A DNA stretch of 64,000 bases, taken from assembly GCF_025717005.1 (NCBI RefSeq), contig NZ_JAOVZU010000009.1, positions 159,452 to 223,451 of the forward strand, in the 5' to 3' direction. The notes below the pieces were generated by a model. That model searched no databases, was not told the DNA's origin, and saw nothing but the letters and a program-made list of their open reading frames with translations. Of the stretch, positions 1 to 6,804 are shown one piece after another; positions within the stretch are counted from its first letter, which is position 1, and the number at the start of each line of letters is the position of its first letter. Both the position numbers and the translations under genes were made by a program. This DNA comes from Actinotalea endophytica (GTDB taxonomy: Bacteria > Actinomycetota > Actinomycetes > Actinomycetales > Cellulomonadaceae).

Positions 1-432
1 GGTGAGGCGCTGCCGTTCGCCGTCGTCCACCAGGGCGAGCTCGTCGGTCAGCTGACCGTCTCGGGGATCCAGCGGGGCTCCGCGCTGTCGGCGTCGATCG
101 GGTACTGGGTGAGCCGGCAGGTCGCGGGCCGCGGCATCATCCCGACGTCGGTCGCGCTCGCCGTCGACCACTGCTTCGGGCCCGTCGGTCTGCACCGCGT
201 CGAGATCGCGATCCGGCCGGAGAACGCCGCCAGCCTGCGGGTCGTGGCCAAGCTCGGCCTGCGCGAGGAGGGGCTGCGCGAGCGCTTCCTGCACATCCAG
301 GGCGGTTGGCGCGACCACCGCACGTTCGCGGTGACGACGGAGGAGGTCCCGGGCAGTCTGATCGCCCGGTGGCGCGCCGTCCGGGGCACCGAGCCCGGCA
401 CGGGGCCCGACACGCCGCGACGCGTCCGCTAG
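1..432 (+). CDS. GNAT-family N-acetyltransferase, RimJ-like (5' end missing)
   Basis: The reading frame is open from the first base of the window to TAG at 430-432, giving the last 143 residues of a protein whose start lies outside. The fragment has the GNAT core: a beta-strand region (VVHQGELVGQLTVSG), the acetyl-CoA-binding pyrophosphate-loop region RQVAGRGIIPTS, and the ending IRPENAASLRVVAKLGLREEG. This is typical of the RimJ/RimL group, which acetylates protein N-termini or small amines. The next gene resembles GlpR/SepX; in mycobacteria rimJ (Rv0995) directly precedes that gene, so the neighbourhood supports a rimJ-like call. The substrate cannot be read from the sequence. Confidence 0.85.
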   Translation, partial: GEALPFAVVHQGELVGQLTVSGIQRGSALSASIGYWVSRQVAGRGIIPTSVALAVDHCFGPVGLHRVEIAIRPENAASLRVVAKLGLREEGLRERFLHIQGGWRDHRTFAVTTEEVPGSLIARWRAVRGTEPGTGPDTPRRVR

Positions 433-450
433 GGGCGATCCCCGGGCGCC

Positions 451-456
451 TACCGT
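451..456 (+). promoter_or_regulatory. -10 element for leaderless glpR-like gene
   Basis: TACCGT ends six bases before the GTG at 463. That spacing puts transcription initiation at or very near the start codon, and no Shine-Dalgarno sequence is present. Both points fit a leaderless mRNA and support the GTG at 463 over later starts. Confidence 0.5.
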
Positions 457-462
457 CAGCGT

Positions 463-1470
463 GTGGGGAAGGACACGGGCGGCCTCGTGGTGACCGCGCT
501 GGCCGCGCTGTGGATCGTCTACCTGGTCCCGCAGCTGCTCCGGCACCGTCAGCAGCTCGCCGAGGCCAGGCTCGACGACCGGTTCTCGGAGCATCTCCGG
601 GTGCTCCGGGTGGCCGATCCGGACCTACCGTCCGGGGCGCACGCCCCGTCGCACGGCCGGGTGCAGCTGCACCCACGAGGAGGGGAACGGACGATGTACC
701 GACCACAGTCCGTGGGCGACCGCGTGAGCGCGGACGCCGCCCACCTCACCGCCGCGGAGCACGCCGCACGTGCCGCGGCGCTGACCCGTCGCGCTGCTGC
801 TGCACGGCGGCGCGCGGCCCTGGCCCTCACCCTGCTGATGCTCACCGCCGGTGCCTGGGTGGGTGCCGCGCTGGGTTCGGTGTCCGTGGCGCTCGCGGTC
901 GCGCCGACCGCGCTGCTGACCGCGGTGCTGGTCGCCGGCCGTCGCGCGGTCCTCGCGGGGCAGCGTGCCGACGTGGCCTGGGCCGAGGGCGCAGCGCGTC
1001 GTGCGGCACGCCCACGTCCGCACGTACCCGGGCGTCCCGTGGCCGTGGGCCGCGCCGTGCACCCGTCGGAAGCGATCACCGAGGTGATGGCCAAGGTGCC
1101 CACCGGCCCGGTGCGGGCGACCGCGTCCAGGGTCCTGGCGACCGGTGAGGTCCCCGTCGTCGGCGAGGTGCCGATGGTGGGGGAGCCGGACCGGGTGTCG
1201 AGCGACCCGCGGCCGGCACGACCTGCGGCCTCCGCGGACGAGGACGACCCGGCCGTGTGGGTGCCGGTGCCCGTGCCGCCGCCCGCCTACACCCTCAAGC
1301 CCGAGGCGCGTCGTCCGGAGCCTCGTCCGCTGACCGGGCAGCAGCCCGTCGCGACCGGCGTGGCCGCGACCGAGGACGGCCACGGCGGTGAGGAGCCCGA
1401 GCGTCGCCCCACGACCGGAGGCATGGAGCTCGACGCGATCCTGGCCCGGCGCCGGGCATCCGGGGAGTGA
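463..1470 (+). CDS. GlpR/SepX-like divisome membrane protein
   Basis: 335 residues with a GTG start directly behind a -10 element. There is an N-terminal membrane helix at residues 8-24 (GLVVTALAALWIVYLVPQLL) followed by RHRQQ. A cytoplasmic stretch holds an Ala/Arg-rich segment (about 85-120), then two close membrane helices (about 120-163), then a long Pro/Glu/Arg-rich tail. This layout and the position just after a rimJ-like gene match actinobacterial GlpR (Rv0996 in M. tuberculosis) and SepX of Streptomyces. Those membrane proteins bind the gephyrin-like Glp/MoeA or support the cytokinetic ring. The identification rests on topology and synteny; residue-level homology could not be checked. 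Being leaderless, it may be expressed separately from the acetyltransferase. Confidence 0.6.
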   Translation: MGKDTGGLVVTALAALWIVYLVPQLLRHRQQLAEARLDDRFSEHLRVLRVADPDLPSGAHAPSHGRVQLHPRGGERTMYRPQSVGDRVSADAAHLTAAEHAARAAALTRRAAAARRRAALALTLLMLTAGAWVGAALGSVSVALAVAPTALLTAVLVAGRRAVLAGQRADVAWAEGAARRAARPRPHVPGRPVAVGRAVHPSEAITEVMAKVPTGPVRATASRVLATGEVPVVGEVPMVGEPDRVSSDPRPARPAASADEDDPAVWVPVPVPPPAYTLKPEARRPEPRPLTGQQPVATGVAATEDGHGGEEPERRPTTGGMELDAILARRRASGE

Positions 1471-1523
1471 CCGATCCCGAGTTCGGGCCGGCGTCGATGG
1501 GGTGCTAGCCTTGTCCACGCTCT

Positions 1524-1598
<75 letters not shown>

Positions 1599-1602
1599 CC
1601 AG

Positions 1603-1630
1603 AACGGCCCGGCGGACCCGCCGGGCCGTT
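1603..1630 (+). terminator. Hairpin terminator after tRNA-Ala
   Basis: AACGGCCCGGCG (1603-1614) pairs perfectly with CGCCGGGCCGTT (1619-1630) across a 4-nt loop and is followed by a T-containing stretch (CGTCGTTCC). It starts seven bases after the tRNA. Confidence 0.8.
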
Positions 1631-1696
1631 CGTCGTTCCCGGGTTGCCGAGCGTGCGTCGGGCGGCGTCTCCCGGGCGGCCAGGACTGGAGGACCG

Positions 1697-2362
1697 ATGG
1701 CAACCGTCGTGATCGTGGGTGGGCACGGCCGGATCGCGCTCGAGCTGGCGCGCCGGCTCAGCGGGCGCGGCGACCGGGTGAGGTCGGTGGTGCGGAACCC
1801 GGAGCACGCCGACGACGTGCGCGCGGCGGGCGCCGAGGTCGTGGTGCACGACCTGGAGACCGGTGCGGCGGCGGACCTCGCGGCGGTCCTGGCGGGGGCC
1901 GACGCGGTGGTGTTCTCCGCGGGTGCCGGCGCCGGTTCCGGTGTGCTGCGCAAGCGGACCGTCGATCTCGGCGGGGCGCTCGCGACCATCGACGCCGCCA
2001 AGCAGGCCGGGGTCGCACGGCTGGTGCAGGTCTCGTTCCTCGGAGCCGCACTGCCGACGGCGCCGGGCACCGACCCGGTGTTCGCGGCCTACTGGGACGC
2101 GAAGCGCCAGGCGGACGACGCGCTGCGGGGCTCCGGCCTGGACTGGACGATCGTCAAGCCGGGTCGCCTGCTCGACGGGCCCGGGTCGGGCAGCGGTGAG
2201 GTGAGCACCGCCGACGGCGCGCGCGGTGCTGCGACGCGCCGCGCCGACATCGCGGCGCTCGTCGTGCTGGCGCTCGACGACCCACGCGCCGTCGGCCACG
2301 AGCTCGTCGTGACCGAGGGCGACGTCCCGCTCGCGGCGGCTCTGGACGCGGCGCTGGCCTAG
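1697..2362 (+). CDS. NAD(P)H-binding atypical SDR-family protein
   Basis: 221 residues. The ATG is preceded by GGAGGACCG, a good ribosome-binding site. The N-terminus VVIVGGHGRIALELARRL carries the Rossmann glycine motif (GGxGxxA) of the NmrA/SDR_a5 group. The middle segment AVVFSAGAGAG is the usual second substrate/cofactor loop. YWDAKRQADDALRGSGLDWTIVKPG corresponds to the Y-x3-K region and downstream strand of these folds. Proteins like this are often redox sensors or epimerase-like; no substrate can be assigned. It is a single gene between a terminator and the convergently read mannosyltransferase gene. Confidence 0.8.
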   Translation: MATVVIVGGHGRIALELARRLSGRGDRVRSVVRNPEHADDVRAAGAEVVVHDLETGAAADLAAVLAGADAVVFSAGAGAGSGVLRKRTVDLGGALATIDAAKQAGVARLVQVSFLGAALPTAPGTDPVFAAYWDAKRQADDALRGSGLDWTIVKPGRLLDGPGSGSGEVSTADGARGAATRRADIAALVVLALDDPRAVGHELVVTEGDVPLAAALDAALA

Positions 2363-2425
2363 CGTCGGCGGCGCCGGCCGCCCGGGGCCCGGCCCGCCCG
2401 GGCATGCCCGCTCAGCCGTGCCCGC

Positions 2426-3940
2426 TCAGACCCAGCTCGGCAGCCACATGTGCAGCTGCCAGAACCGGAACGGCACCGTCATCGCCGTCCAGATCGGGTA
2501 GTAGAACGCCGTCACCACGACGATGAGCACCGCGGCGGCGATCACCGCGTACAGACGCCAGCGGGGCGCCGGCGGTGCCCCGGGATCGTGCATCCGCAGG
2601 AAGCGTGCCCCCGCCCAGGTCAGGCTGAGCGCGAGCCAGGGCAGCATGACGATCGCGTAGAACGTGAAGATCGTGCGGTCCCAGTACAGGAACCAGGGCA
2701 GCCAGCCGGCGAACAGGCCGCTCACCGCCGCGACCGCGATCCCGTCGTGCCGCCGGATCGCCCACCACACGCACGCCGCCACCGCGATGGTGCCGAGCCA
2801 CCAGATCAGCGGGTTGCCGAGCGACGTGATGGCCTGCGAGCACTTGTCGGCGCCGCACAGCTCCTGCGCGGGGGTCGGCGACTCGTAGTAGAACGACGTC
2901 GGCCGCCACTGGATGAGCCAGCCGACGGCCTTCGCGGCGTAGGTGTGCTCGGACGTGAGGTGGGTGTGGAACTCCCACATCTGCCGGTGGTACTCGACGA
3001 AGGAGCGCAGCACGTCCGGGAGCCAGGTCACCCCCTCGCCGGGATGGCGCACCGCCCAGGTCTTGCCGTAGGCGCCCGGGGTGCGGAACCAGCTGAACCA
3101 GCCCGCGAGGTAGACCACCACCGAGACCCCGACCAGCGACACGAAGGCCGGTCCGGCGTCGCGCAGGAACGCGCCCTGCCACCACGAGCGCAGCCCGACC
3201 CGACGCCGGGCGACCGCGTCCCAGCCCACCGTGAGCAGGCCGAAGAACGCGACGTACCAGATCGCCGACCACTTCACCCCGCAGGCCAGGCCGAGCAGCA
3301 CGCCCGCGAGGAGCCGCCAACCACGGAAGCCCAGCGGTGGCCCGAGCGCGCCGACGCCGCCGGCCGCGACGAGCCGCTCCAGCCGTTCGGCGGTCCGGTC
3401 GCGGTCGATCAGCAGCGCCCCGAACGCGGCCAGCAGCAGCGGCATCAGGACGCCGTCCAGCAGCGCTGTCCGGCTGTGCACGATGGCCAGGCCGTCCAGG
3501 GCCAGGATCAGCCCGGCCGCCGCGCCGAGCGCGTCCGAGCGGAACAACCGCCGCGCGATCCGGGTCAGCAGCAGCACCGCGAGGATCCCGGCGACCACCG
3601 AGGACAGGCGCCACCCGACGCTGCTCTCGGCGCCCAGCAGACGCAGGCCGCCCGACAGGATCCACTTGCCGATCTGCGGGTGGACGACGTAGGACGCCTT
3701 GTCGAGGTAGCTGTTGACGTCACCCGCCTCGAACGCGGCGTTCGGGTCCTCCGGCCACTGCGCCTCGTAGCCGAGGTGCATCAAGGTCCAGGCGTCCTTG
3801 ACGTAGTAGGTCTCGTCGAAGACCAGCGCGTGGGGACGGCCGAGCGCCGGCAGCCGCAGCGCGGCTGCGAGGGCCGTCACCCCGGCTGCGACGAGCCACC
3901 CACGCAACCGGTGCTCGCGCAGGACCGAGGCGGGACGCAC
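2426..3940 (-). CDS. pmt: Protein O-mannosyltransferase (PMT family, GT39)
   Basis: 504 residues from the GTG at 3940, an integral membrane enzyme with about ten or more hydrophobic segments. It transfers mannose from polyprenyl-phosphate mannose to Ser/Thr of proteins crossing the membrane. The first extracytoplasmic loop has the GT39 signature VFDETYYVKDAW, with the Asp-Glu catalytic pair near residue 40. The next loop has NSYLDKASYVVHPQIGKW, and HLTSEHTYAAKAVGWLIQWRP lies near residue 315. Divergence from rsmI is the order seen in M. tuberculosis (Rv1002c/Rv1003). I prefer GTG 3940 to GTG 3946 because the -10 TAGCCT ends right at 3947; starting at 3940 leaves a six-base gap, as in other leaderless genes here. 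Secreted Ser/Thr/Pro-rich proteins elsewhere in the window are plausible substrates (inference). Confidence 0.9.
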   Translation of the reverse strand: MRPASVLREHRLRGWLVAAGVTALAAALRLPALGRPHALVFDETYYVKDAWTLMHLGYEAQWPEDPNAAFEAGDVNSYLDKASYVVHPQIGKWILSGGLRLLGAESSVGWRLSSVVAGILAVLLLTRIARRLFRSDALGAAAGLILALDGLAIVHSRTALLDGVLMPLLLAAFGALLIDRDRTAERLERLVAAGGVGALGPPLGFRGWRLLAGVLLGLACGVKWSAIWYVAFFGLLTVGWDAVARRRVGLRSWWQGAFLRDAGPAFVSLVGVSVVVYLAGWFSWFRTPGAYGKTWAVRHPGEGVTWLPDVLRSFVEYHRQMWEFHTHLTSEHTYAAKAVGWLIQWRPTSFYYESPTPAQELCGADKCSQAITSLGNPLIWWLGTIAVAACVWWAIRRHDGIAVAAVSGLFAGWLPWFLYWDRTIFTFYAIVMLPWLALSLTWAGARFLRMHDPGAPPAPRWRLYAVIAAAVLIVVVTAFYYPIWTAMTVPFRFWQLHMWLPSWV

Positions 3941-3946
3941 GGGCAC

Positions 3947-3984
3947 AGGCTACGGCGTCGGCCGGGGTCCTGGGCCCGTACCCT
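3947..3984. promoter_or_regulatory. Divergent leaderless promoters of pmt and rsmI
   Basis: On the minus strand TAGCCT (3952-3947) lies six bases before GTG 3940. On the plus strand TACCCT (3979-3984) lies six bases before GTG 3991. The two -10 elements face away from each other within 40 bp, so both genes likely give leaderless transcripts. Confidence 0.6.
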
Positions 3985-3990
3985 GGCCCG

Positions 3991-4824
3991 GTGAGTCCCG
4001 TGGTGCTGGCCGCGACGCCGATCGGTGACGTCGGCGACGCCTCGGCCCGGCTGCGTGAGCTGCTCGCGACCGCCGACGTGGTCGCCGCCGAGGACACCCG
4101 GACCGTCCGTGACCTGGCGCGGCGGCTGGACCTGACGATCACGGGTCGGCTGGTCAGTCACCACGAGCACAACGAGGCGGGCCGGGTCGCGGAGCTGCTC
4201 GAGGTGGCCGGCGCCGGTGGCACCGTCGCGGTGGTCAGCGACGCCGGCATGCCGACCGTGTCCGACCCCGGGCTGGTGCTGGTGCGTGCGGCCGTCGAGG
4301 CCGGGGTCCGGGTCACCGCGCTGCCCGGGCCGTCGGCCGTCCTGACCGCGCTCGCGCTCTCCGGCCTGCCCACCGATCGGTTCTGCTTCGAGGGTTTCGT
4401 GCCGCGCAAGGCCGGTCCTCGAGCGGCCGCACTCGGCGCGCTCGCACACGAGCCGCGCACGATCGTGCTGTTCGAGGCGCCGCACCGGCTCGCCGCGACG
4501 CTCGCCGCCGCCGCTCAGGCCTTCGGTGCCGACCGGCCCGCCGCAGTGTGCCGCGAGCTGACCAAGACCCACGAGGAGGTCGTCCGGGCGCCGCTCGGCG
4601 AGCTGGCCCGGTGGGCGGTCGAGCACGAGCCACGGGGCGAGATCGTGCTCGTGGTGGGGGGTGCGACCGACGCGCCCCCGGCGCTCGAGGACCTCGTCCC
4701 GGAGGTGCTGGCCCGGACCGACGCCGGCGAACGGCTCAAGGACGCGGTCGCCGCCGTGGCCGAGGCGACCGGGGTCGCCAAGCGCGAGCTCTACGCCGCC
4801 GCGCTCGCCGCACGCGGACGCTGA
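3991..4824 (+). CDS. rsmI: 16S rRNA (cytidine-1402 2'-O)-methyltransferase RsmI
   Basis: 277 residues, the usual size. It methylates the 2'-OH of C1402 in the ribosomal P-site using SAM. Tetrapyrrole-methylase-fold motifs are present: VVLAATPIGDVGDAS at the N-terminus, AEDTRTVRDLARRL (about residues 34-47), VSDAGMPTVSDPG (about 82-94) and LPGPSAVLTALALSGLP. The GTG start sits six bases behind a -10 element with no Shine-Dalgarno sequence. Divergent pmt is the conserved actinobacterial neighbour. Confidence 0.95.
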   Translation: MSPVVLAATPIGDVGDASARLRELLATADVVAAEDTRTVRDLARRLDLTITGRLVSHHEHNEAGRVAELLEVAGAGGTVAVVSDAGMPTVSDPGLVLVRAAVEAGVRVTALPGPSAVLTALALSGLPTDRFCFEGFVPRKAGPRAAALGALAHEPRTIVLFEAPHRLAATLAAAAQAFGADRPAAVCRELTKTHEEVVRAPLGELARWAVEHEPRGEIVLVVGGATDAPPALEDLVPEVLARTDAGERLKDAVAAVAEATGVAKRELYAAALAARGR

Positions 4825-4884
4825 CCGGGCGGGCCCCGGGGGCGTGCCCGGTCAGCGCTGCGCGCGCGTCCCGAGAGGTGCGCG

Positions 4885-5475
4885 TCAAGCCTTCTCGGAC
4901 GGCACCAGAAGGGCCCCGGCCGCAGCCATCTCGGCTCGCGCGGCGGCACCCAGCTCGGCCGAGACCGGGACGGTGAGGTCGGTCAGCACCCGCGTGCCCA
5001 GCCCCGCGGCCAGCGCGTCGAGCGCGGTCGCGCGCACGCAGTGCGACTCGGCGATCCCCACCACGTCGACGTCGGTGATGCCCGCGTCGGCCAGCACCGT
5101 GCGCAGGTCGCGGTCGTCCCCGGTGCTGCCGTCGAAACCCGAGTAGCCCGCCGAGTACTGGCCCTTCTTCACCGCGGCGTCGGCCGCGAGCCCCGAGAGC
5201 GCCGGGTGCAGCGCGGCGGTCGGGGTCCCGGCACGCCCGTGCGGCGGCCAGGTGTCGACGAAGTCGGGTTCGTCGGGCGGGGTCGCGAAGTGCCGTCCCG
5301 GTTCGACGTGCCAGTCCTGCGTCGTCACCACGAGGTCGTAACGGTCGCGGTGCGCCGCGGCGTAGCCGGCGATCGCCAGGGCGACCGCGTTGCCGCCGTC
5401 GACCGGCAGCTCACCGCCCTCGCAGAACGTCGGCTGGACGTCGACCACGATCAGCGCACGGCGGGTGTCGGCCAT
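4885..5475 (-). CDS. pncA: Nicotinamidase (isochorismatase-like hydrolase)
   Basis: 196 residues. It hydrolyses nicotinamide to nicotinate in NAD salvage. The start is ATG 5475, directly behind a -10. Visible features are the catalytic Asp in VVDVQPTF, the metal-ligand stretch TTQDWHVEPGRHFA, the catalytic Lys in AVKKGQYSAGYSGF, and the nucleophile Cys in GIAESHCVRATALDAL. The Asp-Lys-Cys triad and DWH motif separate it from generic isochorismatases. It converges with rsmI and diverges from the sugar dehydrogenase gene. Confidence 0.92.
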   Translation of the reverse strand: MADTRRALIVVDVQPTFCEGGELPVDGGNAVALAIAGYAAAHRDRYDLVVTTQDWHVEPGRHFATPPDEPDFVDTWPPHGRAGTPTAALHPALSGLAADAAVKKGQYSAGYSGFDGSTGDDRDLRTVLADAGITDVDVVGIAESHCVRATALDALAAGLGTRVLTDLTVPVSAELGAAARAEMAAAGALLVPSEKA

Positions 5476-5482
5476 GGACCTC

Positions 5483-5488
5483 ACCCTA
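5483..5488 (-). promoter_or_regulatory. -10 element of pncA (leaderless)
   Basis: Read on the minus strand, TAGGGT is followed by seven bases and then the ATG at 5475, the spacing of a leaderless start. Confidence 0.5.
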
Positions 5489-5529
5489 GGCGGCGTGCGG
5501 GACGCGGGCAGGGCGGTGAGACTGCCGTC

Positions 5530-6741
5530 ATGCGCACGCACACCGGCGGCGTGATCAGGGCCGCGCTCGCCACGGCCCTCGCCGCGACCCTCGTCGTGGC
5601 CCTCGGCGCGTGCACCGTAGGCGGCGCCGGCCCGACGGCCACGACGAGCGCGCCGGCCCGCGCCTCGACGAGCGCCACGGCACCGGCGTCGACGAGCACG
5701 TCGCCCGCAGCTCCTGCGACACCCGCCGACCCCTTCCCGGCCGGGCCGACGCTGCCCGCGGCCACGGCGACACCGCAGGACGTCGTCACCGGGCTGGACG
5801 CGCCGTGGGACCTCGCCTTCCTGCCGTCCGGCGCGGTGCTGGTCACCTACCGGGACCTGACCACCGTCTCGATGCTCACCGCCGACGGCCCGGTCACGCT
5901 GACCGGCCCGGGCGCGGACCTGCTGGCCACGGACGCGTACACCGAGAGCGAGGCCGGGCTGCTCGGCATCGAGGTGTCCCCGGACTTCCTCGACGACCGC
6001 CTGGTCTACCTCTACCGGTCGACGCCGTCCGGGAACCAGGTGGTGCGCGCCGAGCTGTCGCCCGACGGCACGCTCGGCGACCTCCAGGTGCTGCTCGACG
6101 GGATCCCGCACAACAGCTACCACGACGGCGGCCGACTCGCGTTCGGCCCCGACGGGTACCTCTACGTCACCACGGGGGACGCGGGCGACCGCCCGCTGTC
6201 GCAGGACACCGGCTCACCGGCGGGCAAGATCCTGCGGATCACGGCCGAGGGCCAGGCTGCGCCAGGCAACCCGATCGACGGCAACCCGATGTGGTCCTAC
6301 GGGCACCGCAACGTGCAGGGCGTCGGCTGGACGAGCGACGGCACGATGTACGCCAGCGAGTTCGGCTGGGACACCTGGGACGAGCTCAACGTGATCACGC
6401 CCGGGTCGAACTACGGCTGGCCGGTCGTCGAGGGCGTCGGGCACCGCAGCGGGTACGTGGACCCCGTGGTGACCTGGCCCACCGACGACGCGTCGCCGAG
6501 CGGCATCGCGGTGACCGACGACGCGGTCTACCTCGCGGCGCTGCGCGGTGAGCGGCTCTGGAAGGTCCCGCTCGCCGACGGGGCGGTCGGCACCCCCGTG
6601 GTCGGGCTCGACGGCCTCGGCCGGCTCCGGGACGTCGAGGTCGGGCCGGACGGCGCCCTGTGGATCGTGACCAACAACACCGACGGCCGGGGGAACCCAC
6701 GAGCCGGGGACGACCGGATCGTCCGGATCACGCCTCCGTGA
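5530..6741 (+). CDS. Secreted PQQ-dependent sugar dehydrogenase-like lipoprotein
   Basis: 403 residues. The signal peptide ends in a lipobox (VVALGAC, Cys about 27), so the mature protein should be lipid-anchored outside the membrane. A Thr/Ala/Ser/Pro linker leads to a six-bladed beta-propeller of the soluble glucose/sorbosone dehydrogenase family. Typical strings are GLDAPWDLAFLPSG, ESEAGLLGIEVSPDF, HDGGRLAFGPDGYLYVTTGD, GHRNVQGVGW and PGSNYGWPVVEGVGH. Family members oxidise aldoses with PQQ, but many actinobacterial homologs have no proven cofactor. The ATG at 5530 is used because it begins the signal peptide; frame continues open upstream. A possible -10 (GAGACT) ends a few bases before the start. 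Confidence 0.88.
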   Translation: MRTHTGGVIRAALATALAATLVVALGACTVGGAGPTATTSAPARASTSATAPASTSTSPAAPATPADPFPAGPTLPAATATPQDVVTGLDAPWDLAFLPSGAVLVTYRDLTTVSMLTADGPVTLTGPGADLLATDAYTESEAGLLGIEVSPDFLDDRLVYLYRSTPSGNQVVRAELSPDGTLGDLQVLLDGIPHNSYHDGGRLAFGPDGYLYVTTGDAGDRPLSQDTGSPAGKILRITAEGQAAPGNPIDGNPMWSYGHRNVQGVGWTSDGTMYASEFGWDTWDELNVITPGSNYGWPVVEGVGHRSGYVDPVVTWPTDDASPSGIAVTDDAVYLAALRGERLWKVPLADGAVGTPVVGLDGLGRLRDVEVGPDGALWIVTNNTDGRGNPRAGDDRIVRITPP

Positions 6742-6791
6742 CGGTCGCCCGGGCCCGGTGCGCCACACGCCGCCCCGCCGCGCGCGCTGCC

Positions 6792-6797
6792 TAGACT
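6792..6797 (+). promoter_or_regulatory. -10 element (leaderless) of flippase-like gene
   Basis: TAGACT ends seven bases before ATG 6805; no ribosome-binding site is visible between them. Confidence 0.5.
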
Positions 6798-6804
6798 CCC
6801 GGCC

